Below, in pieces: positions 1 through 10,082 of a stretch of 64,000 bases of DNA. The first letter of the stretch is position 1. The number at the start of each line of letters is the position of its first letter. The translations under genes and the position numbers were made by a program. The stretch lies in the NCBI RefSeq assembly GCF_001955715.1, contig NZ_CP019239.1, positions 3,906,001-3,970,000 of the forward strand. Reading direction: 5' to 3'. This DNA comes from Rhodoferax saidenbachensis (GTDB lineage Bacteria; Pseudomonadota; Gammaproteobacteria; Burkholderiales; Burkholderiaceae_C). The notes below the pieces were generated by a model. The model saw only the letters and a list, made by a program, of their open reading frames with translations. It ran no database searches and was not told the DNA's origin.

Positions 1-1286
1 GTGCGCGCCGGGTCACGTGGATCGAAGCCGACCGTTTCGCAGCGCAGGTTGGCCTGCTGGCCTGGTCGTCGCCCCGCTTCTACTACGCCGGAAAATTCGG
101 GTTCGACCCACGCTTTCTGCCGGACTACCTGCCCTGGTTCCGGGGTGCGTGGCGTGCTGCAACCGGTCGCGCCAAAAAGCTGCTGGTGCTGGATCTTGAT
201 GACACGCTGTGGGGCGGCACCATCGGTGACGATGGCCTGGAGGGCATCACCCTCGGTTCCGACCACGGCCCGAGTGGTGAAGCCTTTGCCGCCTGGCAGC
301 AGCACATTGCTGCGCTGGCCCGACGGGGCCTAGTGCTCGCCGTCTGCAGCAAGAATGCACCCGAACTCGCCGCCATCGGATTCGACCACGCCAGCAGCGC
401 CCTGCGCCGGGAAGATTTCGCCGCCTTCATCTGCAGTTGGGACGACAAGGCGAGCGGCCTGCAGCAGATTGCCGAAGCACTGTGCTTGGGTTTGGATGCC
501 ATGGTTTTCGTGGACGACAACCCGGCCGAACGCCTGCTGGTCCGGCAGCAATTGCCGCAAGTGGAAGTCATCGACATCGGCGGCGACCCCGCGCAATTCA
601 TCGACCGGCTGGAGGCGGGGCACTGGTTTGATCTGCAAAGTTATACAGACGCCGACTTTCACCGCAGCACAACCTATGCCGCGCGCAGCCAGGCACAGAT
701 CGCCCAGGCGGAAGCACCAGACCTCGCGTCTTATCTGCGCGCACTGGAAATGGTGGGGCGGCTGGCGCCTGCACTGCAGGCCGAACTGCCACGATTGGCC
801 CAGCTCGAACTCAAGACCAACCAGTTCAATGTGACCACACGGCGTTACAGCCAAACGCAGTTGGCTGCCTTCATGCAACAGCCTGACCGGCTGGTCCTGT
901 CGCTCCACCTGAAGGACCGGTTTGGTGACCACGGGCTAATAGGCACATTGATCGCGGTGCGGGAAGACAACGTGCTGAGAATTGACAGTTGGTTGCTGAG
1001 TTGCCGTGTGTTCTCGCGCACGGCCGAGCAATTCATGCTCGCAGGCCTGATGCGTTGGGCGCAACAACAGGGCGCAACAAGCCTGCTGGGCGAATACATT
1101 CCCACCGCCCGTAACGCGGTGGTCGCGGATCTGTATGCGCGGTTGGGGTTCACGGCCACTGGCGCAGACAAGCGCTTCTGGCAGCGCGACCTTGCGGCGC
1201 CACCCCACGACCTCCACTCCTTCATCTCCGCTGAGCCGGCCCCCTCCAGCCCGCCGAACACCCTCGTAAAAGATGCGCATGCCTGA
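1..1286 (+). CDS. FkbH-like HAD-family protein (5' end outside window)
   Basis: The reading frame is open from the first bases of the window, so the start lies upstream. The visible protein begins with the end of an SGNH-like N-terminal region, followed by the HAD motif LVLDLDDTLWGG near base 183 and a later VFVDDNPAER segment. The last 150 or so residues look like the GNAT-like domain found at the C-terminus of FkbH proteins (ELKTNQFNVTTRR). FkbH-family proteins activate glyceryl units on carrier proteins in polyketide pathways, and related proteins occur in polysaccharide and flagellin-glycan loci. The glycosyltransferases and methyltransferases downstream favour a glycan role here; the substrate is unknown. 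The 3' end overlaps the next gene by 14 bp, which implies a common transcript. Confidence 0.85.
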   Translation, partial: ARRVTWIEADRFAAQVGLLAWSSPRFYYAGKFGFDPRFLPDYLPWFRGAWRAATGRAKKLLVLDLDDTLWGGTIGDDGLEGITLGSDHGPSGEAFAAWQQHIAALARRGLVLAVCSKNAPELAAIGFDHASSALRREDFAAFICSWDDKASGLQQIAEALCLGLDAMVFVDDNPAERLLVRQQLPQVEVIDIGGDPAQFIDRLEAGHWFDLQSYTDADFHRSTTYAARSQAQIAQAEAPDLASYLRALEMVGRLAPALQAELPRLAQLELKTNQFNVTTRRYSQTQLAAFMQQPDRLVLSLHLKDRFGDHGLIGTLIAVREDNVLRIDSWLLSCRVFSRTAEQFMLAGLMRWAQQQGATSLLGEYIPTARNAVVADLYARLGFTATGADKRFWQRDLAAPPHDLHSFISAEPAPSSPPNTLVKDAHA

Positions 1287-2931
1287 TCACTCCCGTCACG
1301 AAATACTGGTCAAGTATGGTTTGAGCCTCGGCGTGTGGCCGATCGCATTTTTCTCACTGTTTCTTGCCATGACCGGCGTGTCTCGCGCGTTAGGAACGAT
1401 TGCGCCGCTCAGTACGGCCGCGCTGGCGTTCGTGGCTGCCGCCTGGGTCGTGCGTTGGACGCTGCAACCTCCCTGGCGGGTCTTGCTTACTTCCGCAGCC
1501 TCTGTGTTGTTGATGGCGCTGATCGCGGTTGTATGGGCCACCCTCTGGCGTGACATTTCGTTTGACGGGCAGGCCATCCACTTCCCAAGCGCACTGGAAA
1601 TATTGGACGGGCTCAACCCCGTCACCACCCGCCCCAGCATGTACTTCTCTGCGGTGTACCCCAACGGGCTCTGGACGCTGCAAGCCCTTTTTATTTCATT
1701 GACTTCCGGGTTTGAAGAGGGCAAGGCACCGGCCTGGATCATTGCGTTTTCGAGCATCCCCTTGATCACGGTGGCACTGCGCACATGGCATGGCGCCTGG
1801 ACGCGCAAGCTGGTGATTGCAGCTGTTCTTGTGCAGGTCAATCCGGTCATGCTGCTCCAACTGACTACTTTCGAGCTGGACGGCGTGGTGTATTCCCTGG
1901 CCGTGATCGCGGTCGCCGGCGCCATGTTGTTGCCGACCGCCTACCGCCGAACCGGTCTGGTCCTGGTTGCCGGTGCCAGCCTGCTGCTCATCAATACCAA
2001 GATCACAGGGCTGTATTGGGCCGGATGCATTGTGGCCACCACCTTGCTCCAGGAATGGCTGAGCCTCCGCAAACTGCCTACCCAGCTTGCCAGCACAGTG
2101 CTCTTGACGCTGGCCGTCTCTGTGGTGGTTGTGGGCTGGCGGCCCTATGCAACCGTACCCCTGGAAACCGGCAAGCTTTTTGGAGCCAGCACAGAAGTGG
2201 TTGCCGCACCGGCGAATCTGCGTGAGGCGGACCCTTTGACGAAGATGTCGTTCCTGCTGTTTGGCAAAAGCAGCAACCCCGTCGGCGCCGAGGTTGCGGA
2301 ACTGAAATGGCCCTGGTCGTTGTCGGCCAGCGAGTTCGTCTCCCTGTTTGACATCCGCATAGGTGGGTTCGGGCCGGGTTTTGGTTTGCTGACCCTTGGT
2401 GCGTTACTGGTAGGTGTCGCATCTACCAGACAAGCGCGGCGAGCTTGGGGTCAGGATAACGCCTGGCTGGGGCCTTTCTGGACAGGCGTCCTTGTTGCCG
2501 CAACGCTGCTGTTCCCGGTCTCCTGGTGGGCGCGCCTGGCTGCGCCTTTTTGGCTGGCCGTGGTGTTGCCTTTGCTGTGGAAGAGCACTCCGCCCACCAG
2601 CAAAACTCCTTCTGCATTGGTCATCCGCGCTGGTTGGGCACTTGCATTGGGCGGCTTCATTGTCACCAGTGTTGCCACCGTCTCTACCTTGCAGACAGTG
2701 CACGCGACAAACAACGCCATCTCGCGTGTGCTTGATGAGGTCGCGCTGCAAAACGCAGCTGTACGCATTGTTCCCGGTAACTCGCTGGACCAGGACCAAA
2801 CGCCCCTGATTTGGCAACAGCGCCTGATACGCGCCAGCATCTTCCCCCGAACAGGCGAGGCAACAGGCTGTCAACAGGACCTGTTTCCCATCGGCAGCGT
2901 GCGGCTTTGTATCGATCGAGATCGCCCCTGA
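1273..2931 (+). CDS. Polytopic membrane protein, GT-C glycosyltransferase-like
   Basis: The 552-residue protein has about ten to twelve hydrophobic segments spread over its length, beginning with VWPIAFFSLFLAMTGVSRAL. A hydrophilic loop after the third segment carries WRDISFDGQAIHF, the kind of acidic periplasmic loop seen in GT-C mannosyl- and arabinosyltransferase-like proteins. A second large loop lies around residues 295-345. I do not recognise the family with certainty. The location between an FkbH-like gene and a glycosyltransferase gene suggests transfer of a sugar from a lipid carrier, or another membrane step in glycan assembly. The ATG at 1273 overlaps the preceding gene; an alternative ATG lies six bases downstream. 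No strong Shine-Dalgarno is visible, which fits translational coupling. Confidence 0.7.
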   Translation: MRMPDHSRHEILVKYGLSLGVWPIAFFSLFLAMTGVSRALGTIAPLSTAALAFVAAAWVVRWTLQPPWRVLLTSAASVLLMALIAVVWATLWRDISFDGQAIHFPSALEILDGLNPVTTRPSMYFSAVYPNGLWTLQALFISLTSGFEEGKAPAWIIAFSSIPLITVALRTWHGAWTRKLVIAAVLVQVNPVMLLQLTTFELDGVVYSLAVIAVAGAMLLPTAYRRTGLVLVAGASLLLINTKITGLYWAGCIVATTLLQEWLSLRKLPTQLASTVLLTLAVSVVVVGWRPYATVPLETGKLFGASTEVVAAPANLREADPLTKMSFLLFGKSSNPVGAEVAELKWPWSLSASEFVSLFDIRIGGFGPGFGLLTLGALLVGVASTRQARRAWGQDNAWLGPFWTGVLVAATLLFPVSWWARLAAPFWLAVVLPLLWKSTPPTSKTPSALVIRAGWALALGGFIVTSVATVSTLQTVHATNNAISRVLDEVALQNAAVRIVPGNSLDQDQTPLIWQQRLIRASIFPRTGEATGCQQDLFPIGSVRLCIDRDRP

Positions 2932-2973
2932 AGCCCTGGGCGACGCGTGTGCTTCTAATATGATTGCCGCACC

Positions 2974-4878
2974 ATGCGTGTTCTCTTCGTCTCCAACTAT
3001 GCCCATCTGCCCGACATCACCGGAGGGCTTCAGACCACAACCCATGACCTGTGTCTGGCTATCAAGGCCATCGGCGGAGATGCTGCCGTCCTGTGTGGAC
3101 GGCTCGCCCGCGACAAGGACAGCCCAGAACTACCTGCCAGCGGCGATGAAAGCCTAGGCTATTTGGTACTGCGCGCCGACACGCCAGAACTCGCGCTGCC
3201 AATGGCTGCGGCCGCATGGGGTGCCGATGCCATTGTTGTACAAAGCGGCACGGCGCTGGCACCGATGGTGCTGGCCAGCCTTTCTTCCGGGCGCCCTACC
3301 GCCGTGTATTTACACAATGTAGAGACCCACCAACTGGCGGGCCACCTTGCGCCGGACCCGTCCCTGCTTTACCTGGCCAATTCGGATTTCACCGCGCAAC
3401 GCTGGCACGCCCTGTACGGCATCGACTGCGCGGTGATTCCACCCGTAATTGCTCAGGAGCCCTATCTGGTAGCACAAACAGGCGACAAGGTGCTGTTTGT
3501 CAATCCGATCCCTATCAAGGGCGTCGAGATGCTGTTCTCGCTGGCTGCGGCGTGTCCAGAACTTCCATTTCTGGTGATGGAAAGCTGGAACATCAATCCC
3601 CATTGGCGCGCTTACTGCCTTGACCGTGCCGCACAGTTGGGCAACATCGAGTGGCATAGACCCACCCAAGACATGCGCGAAGTATTTGCCCACTCGCGGC
3701 TGCTGCTCATGCCCTCGGTATGGGAAGAATCATTCGGTCGCACGGTGGTGGAGGCCCAGCTCAATGGCTTGCCGGTACTGGCCAGCAACCGTGGCGCCTT
3801 GCCCCAACTGGTGGGACAGGGCGGACACGTCCTGGCGCCAGAAGCCCCCATCCAAGAGTGGGCGCATGCGCTGCGGCAGCTTTACGACCCCGTGATCAGC
3901 GCCGTCCAGCGCGATGCGGCACAACGCCAGGCCATGCTCCATGTGACGTCTACACCCGTCATCGCAGGGCGGTTACTTAGCCTGTTGGCATTGCATGCCA
4001 GCCAGACCACGCGGGCAGCCGAAAGTCGACCCGCCCGCGCTTACGACGCTTCCGACATAGCGGTCCCACCCGTCGCCCATGCAGCCACGCCCGTTGTTTC
4101 GACCCCTTCGTTGCGGGAAATTTCACCACGCGCGCCACGCCGTGAAGATTGCGACTTCTACCATTCGTACACGTTGGCCGATGGCGAGGAAGTAACCGGC
4201 CAATGGGATTTGCGTCCAGACTCTTTCGCTTATTTGGGCGATACGGGAGTTACCGGGCAATCGGTCCTGGAAATTGGTCCTGCGAGTGGATTTTTGTCTT
4301 TCTACATGGAGGCTGCTGGCGCATCCGTCACCTGCTTGGAACCACCAATGTCGCATCTGTGGGATGTCGTTCCGTTCAAGGAATTCGACCACCAGGGCTG
4401 GCGTGACGAATTCACCAACACGATAGAGAAAGTGCGCAATTCGTTCTGGTACGTGCACCACCAAAACGCATCGAGGGTGAGGATGTTCGAAGGAGACCCG
4501 TATCTGCTTCCGGAAGACTTCGGCCCGTTCGACATCAGCCTGCTGGCCTCAATACTGCTGCATTGCCGCAGACCATTTGACATGTTGCAAAGCGTTGCAG
4601 AACGGACCCGTAGCACCATCATCGTCACAGAATTACACGATCCGACTCTGGGAGAAGAGCCTCTGTGCAGGCTGTTGCCACACACCGGGGTTAACCAAGT
4701 TCACACTTGGTGGCACTTCACGCCGCAGTTTTTCATATCGGCACTGGGTTTGCTCGGTTTCACGCAGTTCAGAGTGACATACCACACCCAAAAACAGCCC
4801 GCTGAAGATCGGGAAGTCCCGATGTTTACCGTGGTTTGTGAAAAGCCTTCCCCCTCCACAGGCGGTACGCTGGCGTGA
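2974..4878 (+). CDS. Glycosyltransferase family 4 fused to a SAM-dependent methyltransferase
   Basis: The 634-residue protein has two modules. Residues 1 to about 350 are a GT-B fold GT4-type glycosyltransferase: N-terminal MRVLFVSNYAHLPDITGG, and the donor-site segment ESFGRTVVEAQLNGLPVLAS near residues 252-271. After a Pro/Ala-rich linker (about 350-390), residues 400-620 form a class I methyltransferase with motif I VLEIGPASGFLSFY near residue 431 and an acidic motif II end CLEPP. The fusion suggests that one polypeptide adds and methylates a sugar, or methylates the glycan terminus. It starts 42 bp after the membrane protein gene, and its TGA overlaps the GTG of the next gene by four bases. 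The domain calls are firm; the sugar and acceptor are not known. Confidence 0.85.
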   Translation: MRVLFVSNYAHLPDITGGLQTTTHDLCLAIKAIGGDAAVLCGRLARDKDSPELPASGDESLGYLVLRADTPELALPMAAAAWGADAIVVQSGTALAPMVLASLSSGRPTAVYLHNVETHQLAGHLAPDPSLLYLANSDFTAQRWHALYGIDCAVIPPVIAQEPYLVAQTGDKVLFVNPIPIKGVEMLFSLAAACPELPFLVMESWNINPHWRAYCLDRAAQLGNIEWHRPTQDMREVFAHSRLLLMPSVWEESFGRTVVEAQLNGLPVLASNRGALPQLVGQGGHVLAPEAPIQEWAHALRQLYDPVISAVQRDAAQRQAMLHVTSTPVIAGRLLSLLALHASQTTRAAESRPARAYDASDIAVPPVAHAATPVVSTPSLREISPRAPRREDCDFYHSYTLADGEEVTGQWDLRPDSFAYLGDTGVTGQSVLEIGPASGFLSFYMEAAGASVTCLEPPMSHLWDVVPFKEFDHQGWRDEFTNTIEKVRNSFWYVHHQNASRVRMFEGDPYLLPEDFGPFDISLLASILLHCRRPFDMLQSVAERTRSTIIVTELHDPTLGEEPLCRLLPHTGVNQVHTWWHFTPQFFISALGLLGFTQFRVTYHTQKQPAEDREVPMFTVVCEKPSPSTGGTLA

Positions 4879-7800
4879 GCAACAACGGGGCAGTGCGCGC
4901 AACGGATTTGCTCAGTGAAGCATGGGATCGCTTCAAAAAGGGAGATGCCTCTGCGGCGTTGCAGCTGGCCAGACAAGCGATTTCTATTGGTGAAACGCCG
5001 CAGGCTGCCGCAGCATTGGGGTTCTTCCTGCTCGGAACAGGTCAGCTAGACGAAGCCCATGATGTGCTGCTGCCGGCATTGACGCGTACACCACGCTACG
5101 CCCCTTTGCACTGGTATGTGGGTCTGCTTTATCAGCAACGTGGTGACACCGTCATGGCCGCAGACGCCCTGCGCCGCGCCTGCCTTCTGGACGAAAGCCT
5201 GGATGAAGCGGCCTTTGCGTTGGCCTGGCTGTTGCACGGCCTGGGGCAGCTGCCAGAGGCCTTGGCATGGTCCCAGAGAGCACTGCAGACTGCCCGCCTG
5301 CCGCAGCGGGTGTTGCAGTTGGGATGGTTGCAGCAACAGTTGGGGAATATGCGCGACGCTGCGCTTCTGTATGAAGAAGCCATCGCTGCCTTTCCCCATG
5401 ACGCATCGGAACAACGCAGGCTCCATCTGCACCTCGCGCAGTGCCAGGTGGCCCTGCAGCAAACGGACCAAGCCGGAAAAACGCTGTATGAAGGTCTTGC
5501 CCGTGTTCCCGATGACGCTGAACTGACGACACAGCTTGCGTTGCACGAGTGGGACCAAGGCCGCACCGAACAGGCCATTGCGCTGGCGCGTGCCCAGACA
5601 CAAGCCCATCCCGAGCAGCCTGACGCCTGGTACCTTCTGGGCGTGTTGCAACACCGTGCAGGTGACCTGCGGGCGGCGGACAAAAGTTATAACGAAGTCC
5701 AACAACGGGATATGGAAAACGCGGGCGCGCTGTTGCGCCGTGCGCAGATCCAGGTGGGTTGGGGCGAGACTGAAGCGGCGCTCTGGCTATTGCAACAGGT
5801 GCGGCAACAGCCATCGCAATCCGCACCTGTGCAGGCCTTGATAGTGCAGGTTTTGCTTGACTTGAAACAGACACAGGAAGCGCGCAGACACGTGCTTTTA
5901 TTGCTGCGTGCGACCCCAACCGATAGCGATCTCTGGCGCCTGCTGGCTGTTGCTCATCTTCAGCGTGGCAAACATCGCCTTGCGCGGCGCGCACTGACAC
6001 GTGCTTTGCAGCAGGATGCGAGTAATACGGAAGCCTTGCGCACGCTGGGCTGGGTGGCACGGGAGCAAGGTGACCTGGCAACAGCACAAGATGCCGTGCG
6101 ACGCTTGCTGACGCAGACGCCTAACGATGCAGGCGCCAAGATTCAGGCGGCATTTGTATTCGCGGCCGCCAACCACCTGGCCGACGCCAGCCGTTTTGCG
6201 CAAGCCGCCGTGGCACACGCGCCTCAGAATGCCGAAGCCTGGCGCGCACTCTGTGATGTGCGCTACCGGCAGGGTCGACTGAGCGAAGCGGAAGCGGCCA
6301 TTGAGACAGCCCTTCATCTGCAACCGGACAACATCCACAGCCTGCGACAGCTGGGCTGGGTCATGCTGGCGAACAAGCGTCTGGGCCAGGCGCAACTGGC
6401 TTTTTTGCGTGTCCAGGCATTGGCTCCAGATGACCCGATACCTTTGCTGGAGCTTGCAGAGGTACGGCTGCGCGGGGGCGAGTTCACCCGTGGACTTGAA
6501 GCGGTCGATGAACTTTTGCGCCAACACCCAGCCCATTCAGCAGCCTTGCTGATGAAAGCCCGCCTGCTGACGGAGGGGTCCTGTCAACTTCCGAACGGGC
6601 AGGAGCGTGCACTCAGCGTTTGCCATCGCCTATTGAGTGACCGCCAGCGTATTGAAGAGACCGCAAAGGTGCTGGTACGCCTCGTGGGACTGGGCACAGT
6701 GGGTGCGCGCGCAGTCTTGGACTTGCTGTCACCGCGCGCGCGACAAACGGCCCTGCGCGATGCGCTGGCGGACGCCACTGCCCGCCACGGCCACACCTAC
6801 CTGGGCAGACTGGCCGGTGTTGCGGTGCAGGAATTCCCTCTCGATCCGTGGATTGCCACCGCAGCGCTCTACAACGCCTCCTTATCGGATACGTCTACCC
6901 CCCCATATCTGGCACTGGCTGCACGCGATTGGTACAGGACACTCAAACTGCGGGTTGGTTTGAGCAAGCTGAACCCGCCAACCCAGCCCTTCAGGCAGGG
7001 GGCACGCCTGCGCATCGCCTACATTGCGGGACAACTGCACCAGAGCCTGTTGCGCCGCGTATTGGCCAACCACGATCCAGAGCAAGCAGAGGTTTTTGTC
7101 TTCAGCAACCGCCCCCTGCCGTTGCTCCCGCCACACATCCATAGTGAGCCGCTGGTGCTTGAAACCCTGGCCACCTCCTGTGCGGCGCTCCAGATCGATG
7201 CGGTCATTGATGCAGGGGGTCTCCATCCTTTCGAAGGCCAGCTTGGTCTGCTGGAAGCGTATGCGCGTCGTCTGGCCCCCTTGCAGGCGGGCTGGCTCGG
7301 CTGCTGGGGCACGGCCGGAGGTCTGTTTGATGTTCTGTTGACCGACGCACAAGCCGTACCGGTCACGCACGATGCCCACTATGAGGAAGCGTTGTGGCGA
7401 ATCGACGGTGGCCAATGGTGCTGGGACCCACCCGTGCATGCGCCAGACACGCTCAATCCCCCTGCATTGCACAACGGCTTCGTCACCTTCGGTGTCACCG
7501 CGCGCGGGTTGCGCCTGAACCAGACCAGCCTTGAAACCTGGGCCCAAGTGGTCATGGCCACGCCGCGGTCTGAGATCCGCTTCATTGGTGAGGTCGCTGG
7601 CGACTGGCCGCAACGCGCGCAGATTCTGGAGGTTCTGCGCTCCAACGGCGTTGCTGATGCACGCGTGGCATTTGATCCTCCACGCAACTATGAAGGACTG
7701 TTGCAGTGGTTCCAGCAGGTTGATCTGGTACTTGACAGCTTCCCGAGCAACGGAGGATTGAGCCTGCTCGACCCGCTGTGGATGGGTGTGCCCGTGGTGA

Positions 7801-10082
7801 GCCGATCAGGCGACTGGGCGGGCGCGCGCCAGGCACTCTCCATCCTTACGGCACTCGGGCTGAAGGAGTGGGCGGCGGACACCAATGCCGCTTACGTCCA
7901 AATCGCCACCCGTCTTGCCTCCAACATCGAGGCACTCAGACATCACCGCACCACCTTGCGCTCACGCATGGTGAACTCGCCGCTGGTCGATGGGCGCCGT
8001 GTGGCAGCTCAGATAGAACGTGCCTGTAGAAACTTTCTGGACCATCTGTCCAAAGTCACCCTCAGTACCGATCCAAAAGACCACTTCCGTGCCTGGGCGC
8101 GGCGCGCGCTCCATGTATGGCTGGACAAACCCGCCCACCTGGATTTCCCTGAGATACCGGGCAGTGCAACGCCAGACCTGTCAGTGGTCGTTGTGCTCTA
8201 CAACCAGGCGGGGCTGACACACAAAACACTACAGGCACTGGCGGATCAACGGGGAATAACCTTCGAGACCATCATTGTGAACAACGCATCCAGCGATGAA
8301 ACCTTTTCGCTGCTGGAGCGTGTGCGCGGCGCACGCATTGTGTCGAATGCGCAGAATCTGGGTTTCCTGCTTGCCGCCAACCAAGCGGCTACGCTGGCCA
8401 GGGGACGCCATCTGGTGCTACTCAACAGTGATGCGGTCCTGCAGCAAGGCGCCTTGGCGGCCGCATGTACGCGGCTGGACGCCGAACCGGCCATAGGCGC
8501 ACTGGGAGGCCGTATCGTGCTGACCCGTGGAGGCCTCCAGGAAGCAGGCAACAGAATCTTCCGTGACGGTCGGACGGTGGGTATCGGCCGGGATGACAAC
8601 CCGTTTTGTCCCGCAGCCATGGCCAGTCGCGCCACCGACTATGTATCGGGCGTGCTTCTGGCGGTACCCATGCCGATCTGGCGCATGCTGGGTGGTTTTG
8701 ACGAAACATTCGCGCCAGCCTATTACGAAGATACAGACTTTTGCCTGCGCGTCTGGCAGGCGGGGTTTCGGGTGGTGTATGAGCCAGCGGTACTGGTGGA
8801 ACACTTGGAGTGGGGAAGCGCCACTGGCGACGAAGCACCAGGCCAGATGCGCAGCAACCAGAAGCTGTTCCTGGCCCGTCACAGCGCATGGCTGAAAAAT
8901 CAGCCGCTGGCCACACCACAACGCTTGGATGGTGACCGCTGGTGTTCACCGGAAGACTATCCACGCCGCCCCCGTGTTCTTATCATTGATAACGAGGTGC
9001 CGCACATGGTGAGGGGCGGCGGCCTGCCGCGCGCCCGATTGATGCTGCAGTCACTGCGCGACTGGCCAGTCACCTTCTTCCCGCTGTGGTTGGCCGAAGA
9101 TGATTGGCGGGATGTGTACGCGTCAGTACCACCGAGCACCGAAGTGATGCTGGGTTATGGCATGGGCCGGCTGGAATCCTTTCTCGAACAGCGTCGGGGC
9201 CTGTACGACGTACTGGTGGTCAGCCGCCCGCCCAACCTGGAGGCTTTGCTGCCTTTGCGCCAGCGCAGGCCGGAACTCTTCGCCAAAATGCGTTTGGTCT
9301 ATGACGCAGAGGCCTTGTTCGCGTTGCGCGAAATCGCAGAGGCCGCTGTCAAAGGCCTCCCTCTATCGCGGCACGCCGCGCAAGCGAAACTGGCTGCTGA
9401 AATTGCTTTGGCCAGAGGCGCAGACCAGGTACTCGTGGTGTCGGAACGCGATGCCAGCTGTTTCCGTGCCGCGGGCCATCAGGTGACGATTTTGAGCCAC
9501 GCGATCTCTGCACGCCGCTCGGCACCGGGCGCACAGCACCGCAGCGGACTGCTGTTCGTGGGCACCTTGCACCCCGACACGCCGAATGAAGATGGTCTGA
9601 TCTGGTTCATCGAACATGTCATGCCCCTTCTGCGCACCCTGCTGCCGCAGCCACCAGTCTTGTCTGTGGTGGGCATTAACCGCTCGCACCGAGTGAGCGC
9701 GCTGGCGAGTGAAGATGTGCATGTGCTGGGTCCCAAGGAGAACCTGGAGCCGCTGTACGACAGTGCCCGCGTCTTCGTCGCACCGGTACGGTTTGCGGGA
9801 GGCGTTCCCGCCAAGGTGATTGAGGCCGCCGCCCACGGACTTCCCGTCGTGGCGTCGGCCGTACTGGTGCGGCAGTTGGGCTGGGACGATGGAATCGACA
9901 TCCAGTCGGCGCGCAACGCCGAGGCTTTCGCACGCGGTATTGCGCGCCTTCTTCACGACGATGGACTGTGGCAAAGCCAGCAGCACGCGGCCTGGCAACA
10001 ATGCAACACCCGGTATGCCCCCGAACGCTTTGGCCATGCGCTGCAAACCGTGCTCAATGCACAGACACGGGAGTCGCGATGA
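4875..10082 (+). CDS. Giant TPR / OGT-like / GT2 / GT4 multimodular glycosyltransferase
   Basis: The 1735-residue protein has four visible parts. Residues about 10-570 are a long run of TPR-like helical repeats. Residues about 710-1060 resemble the O-GlcNAc transferase (GT41, SPINDLY) core, with LDSFPSNGGLSLLDPLWMG near 953, but the early catalytic segment is weakly conserved. Residues about 1100-1330 are a GT2 rhamnosyltransferase-like domain (VVVLYNQ, NNASSDET, then YYEDTDFCLRVW near 1284). Residues about 1365-1720 are a GT4-like domain ending in EAAAHGLPVVAS. A TPR-OGT core usually glycosylates proteins, and the added GT2 and GT4 modules could extend the sugar, making this a candidate one-chain glycoprotein glycan assembler. 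It starts with GTG in a GTGA overlap and ends in an ATGA overlap, so it is coupled to both neighbours. Confidence 0.88.
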   Translation: MSNNGAVRATDLLSEAWDRFKKGDASAALQLARQAISIGETPQAAAALGFFLLGTGQLDEAHDVLLPALTRTPRYAPLHWYVGLLYQQRGDTVMAADALRRACLLDESLDEAAFALAWLLHGLGQLPEALAWSQRALQTARLPQRVLQLGWLQQQLGNMRDAALLYEEAIAAFPHDASEQRRLHLHLAQCQVALQQTDQAGKTLYEGLARVPDDAELTTQLALHEWDQGRTEQAIALARAQTQAHPEQPDAWYLLGVLQHRAGDLRAADKSYNEVQQRDMENAGALLRRAQIQVGWGETEAALWLLQQVRQQPSQSAPVQALIVQVLLDLKQTQEARRHVLLLLRATPTDSDLWRLLAVAHLQRGKHRLARRALTRALQQDASNTEALRTLGWVAREQGDLATAQDAVRRLLTQTPNDAGAKIQAAFVFAAANHLADASRFAQAAVAHAPQNAEAWRALCDVRYRQGRLSEAEAAIETALHLQPDNIHSLRQLGWVMLANKRLGQAQLAFLRVQALAPDDPIPLLELAEVRLRGGEFTRGLEAVDELLRQHPAHSAALLMKARLLTEGSCQLPNGQERALSVCHRLLSDRQRIEETAKVLVRLVGLGTVGARAVLDLLSPRARQTALRDALADATARHGHTYLGRLAGVAVQEFPLDPWIATAALYNASLSDTSTPPYLALAARDWYRTLKLRVGLSKLNPPTQPFRQGARLRIAYIAGQLHQSLLRRVLANHDPEQAEVFVFSNRPLPLLPPHIHSEPLVLETLATSCAALQIDAVIDAGGLHPFEGQLGLLEAYARRLAPLQAGWLGCWGTAGGLFDVLLTDAQAVPVTHDAHYEEALWRIDGGQWCWDPPVHAPDTLNPPALHNGFVTFGVTARGLRLNQTSLETWAQVVMATPRSEIRFIGEVAGDWPQRAQILEVLRSNGVADARVAFDPPRNYEGLLQWFQQVDLVLDSFPSNGGLSLLDPLWMGVPVVSRSGDWAGARQALSILTALGLKEWAADTNAAYVQIATRLASNIEALRHHRTTLRSRMVNSPLVDGRRVAAQIERACRNFLDHLSKVTLSTDPKDHFRAWARRALHVWLDKPAHLDFPEIPGSATPDLSVVVVLYNQAGLTHKTLQALADQRGITFETIIVNNASSDETFSLLERVRGARIVSNAQNLGFLLAANQAATLARGRHLVLLNSDAVLQQGALAAACTRLDAEPAIGALGGRIVLTRGGLQEAGNRIFRDGRTVGIGRDDNPFCPAAMASRATDYVSGVLLAVPMPIWRMLGGFDETFAPAYYEDTDFCLRVWQAGFRVVYEPAVLVEHLEWGSATGDEAPGQMRSNQKLFLARHSAWLKNQPLATPQRLDGDRWCSPEDYPRRPRVLIIDNEVPHMVRGGGLPRARLMLQSLRDWPVTFFPLWLAEDDWRDVYASVPPSTEVMLGYGMGRLESFLEQRRGLYDVLVVSRPPNLEALLPLRQRRPELFAKMRLVYDAEALFALREIAEAAVKGLPLSRHAAQAKLAAEIALARGADQVLVVSERDASCFRAAGHQVTILSHAISARRSAPGAQHRSGLLFVGTLHPDTPNEDGLIWFIEHVMPLLRTLLPQPPVLSVVGINRSHRVSALASEDVHVLGPKENLEPLYDSARVFVAPVRFAGGVPAKVIEAAAHGLPVVASAVLVRQLGWDDGIDIQSARNAEAFARGIARLLHDDGLWQSQQHAAWQQCNTRYAPERFGHALQTVLNAQTRESR

